A DNA stretch of 64,000 bases from Echinometra lucunter (taxonomy: Eukaryota > Echinodermata > Echinoidea > Camarodonta > Echinometridae), in contig CM057158.1 in the NCBI GenBank assembly GCA_029962745.1, positions 14,871,173 to 14,935,172 on the forward strand. Direction: 5' to 3'. Below, in pieces: positions 63,978 to 64,000 of the stretch (position 1 is the stretch's first letter; each line of letters opens with the position of its first letter). The notes beneath the pieces are model-generated. The model was not told where the DNA came from and did not search any database. It saw nothing but the letters and a program-made list of their open reading frames with translations. Position numbers and translations under genes: made by a program.

Positions 63978-64000
63978 CTGCAAAAATAAAAATGTAAAAT

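Overview
This is animal nuclear DNA: AT-rich, intron-rich and crowded with simple repeats, tRNA-derived SINEs, palindromic non-autonomous DNA transposons and non-LTR retrotransposons. The mix (long poly-G tracts, CAGTGGCGTA-type hAT-like repeats, PIF/Harbinger-like foldbacks, a CR1/L2-group LINE, a CAP-EGF-ShKT mosaic gene) suggests a marine invertebrate deuterostome, most likely an echinoderm such as a sea urchin. That assignment is inference. There is no bacterial operon, CRISPR array or rRNA. Most short open frames in the window are chance or low-complexity reading frames. 

One host gene fills most of the window on the + strand. Thirteen exons between 8114 and 58624 join in one open frame (1,383 nt, 460 residues plus stop) with canonical GT/AG ends. 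They encode a CAP (SCP/TAPS, CRISP-like) domain followed by EGF, ShKT, EGF, EGF, ShKT, EGF and ShKT modules. From the end of the CAP region on, every intron is phase 1 and every internal exon is a multiple of 3 nt, as expected for exon shuffling. The signal-peptide exon is not securely found and may lie left of the window. A roughly 2 kb 3' UTR probably ends near 60650. 

Layout. 1-8113: upstream DNA or intron 1 with a SINE head, a GGTGCA foldback element, a CACTA-like MITE and purine-rich microsatellites. 8249-24540: a 16.3 kb intron with an 80-bp minisatellite, a TTCGTTATTCCGAA foldback, a second CACTA-like MITE, a duplicated block, a 1.14 kb hAT-like element and a near-complete antisense non-LTR retrotransposon with open ORF1 and ORF2. 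24541-30110: the rest of the CAP domain. 30111-38126: an 8 kb intron with SINEs, MITEs, large GGA and CTT tracts and a tandem array of about 195-bp units, one of them interrupted by a MITE. 38127-58624: the hinge, EGF and ShKT exons, whose introns hold MITEs, SINEs, a decayed LINE fragment and a second, 1.47 kb hAT-like element. 60650-64000: intergenic sequence, and possibly the 3' end of a convergent minus-strand gene entering from the right. 

The host gene product is probably secreted and disulfide-rich. The transposons give most of the other structure, and several carry readable target-site duplications.
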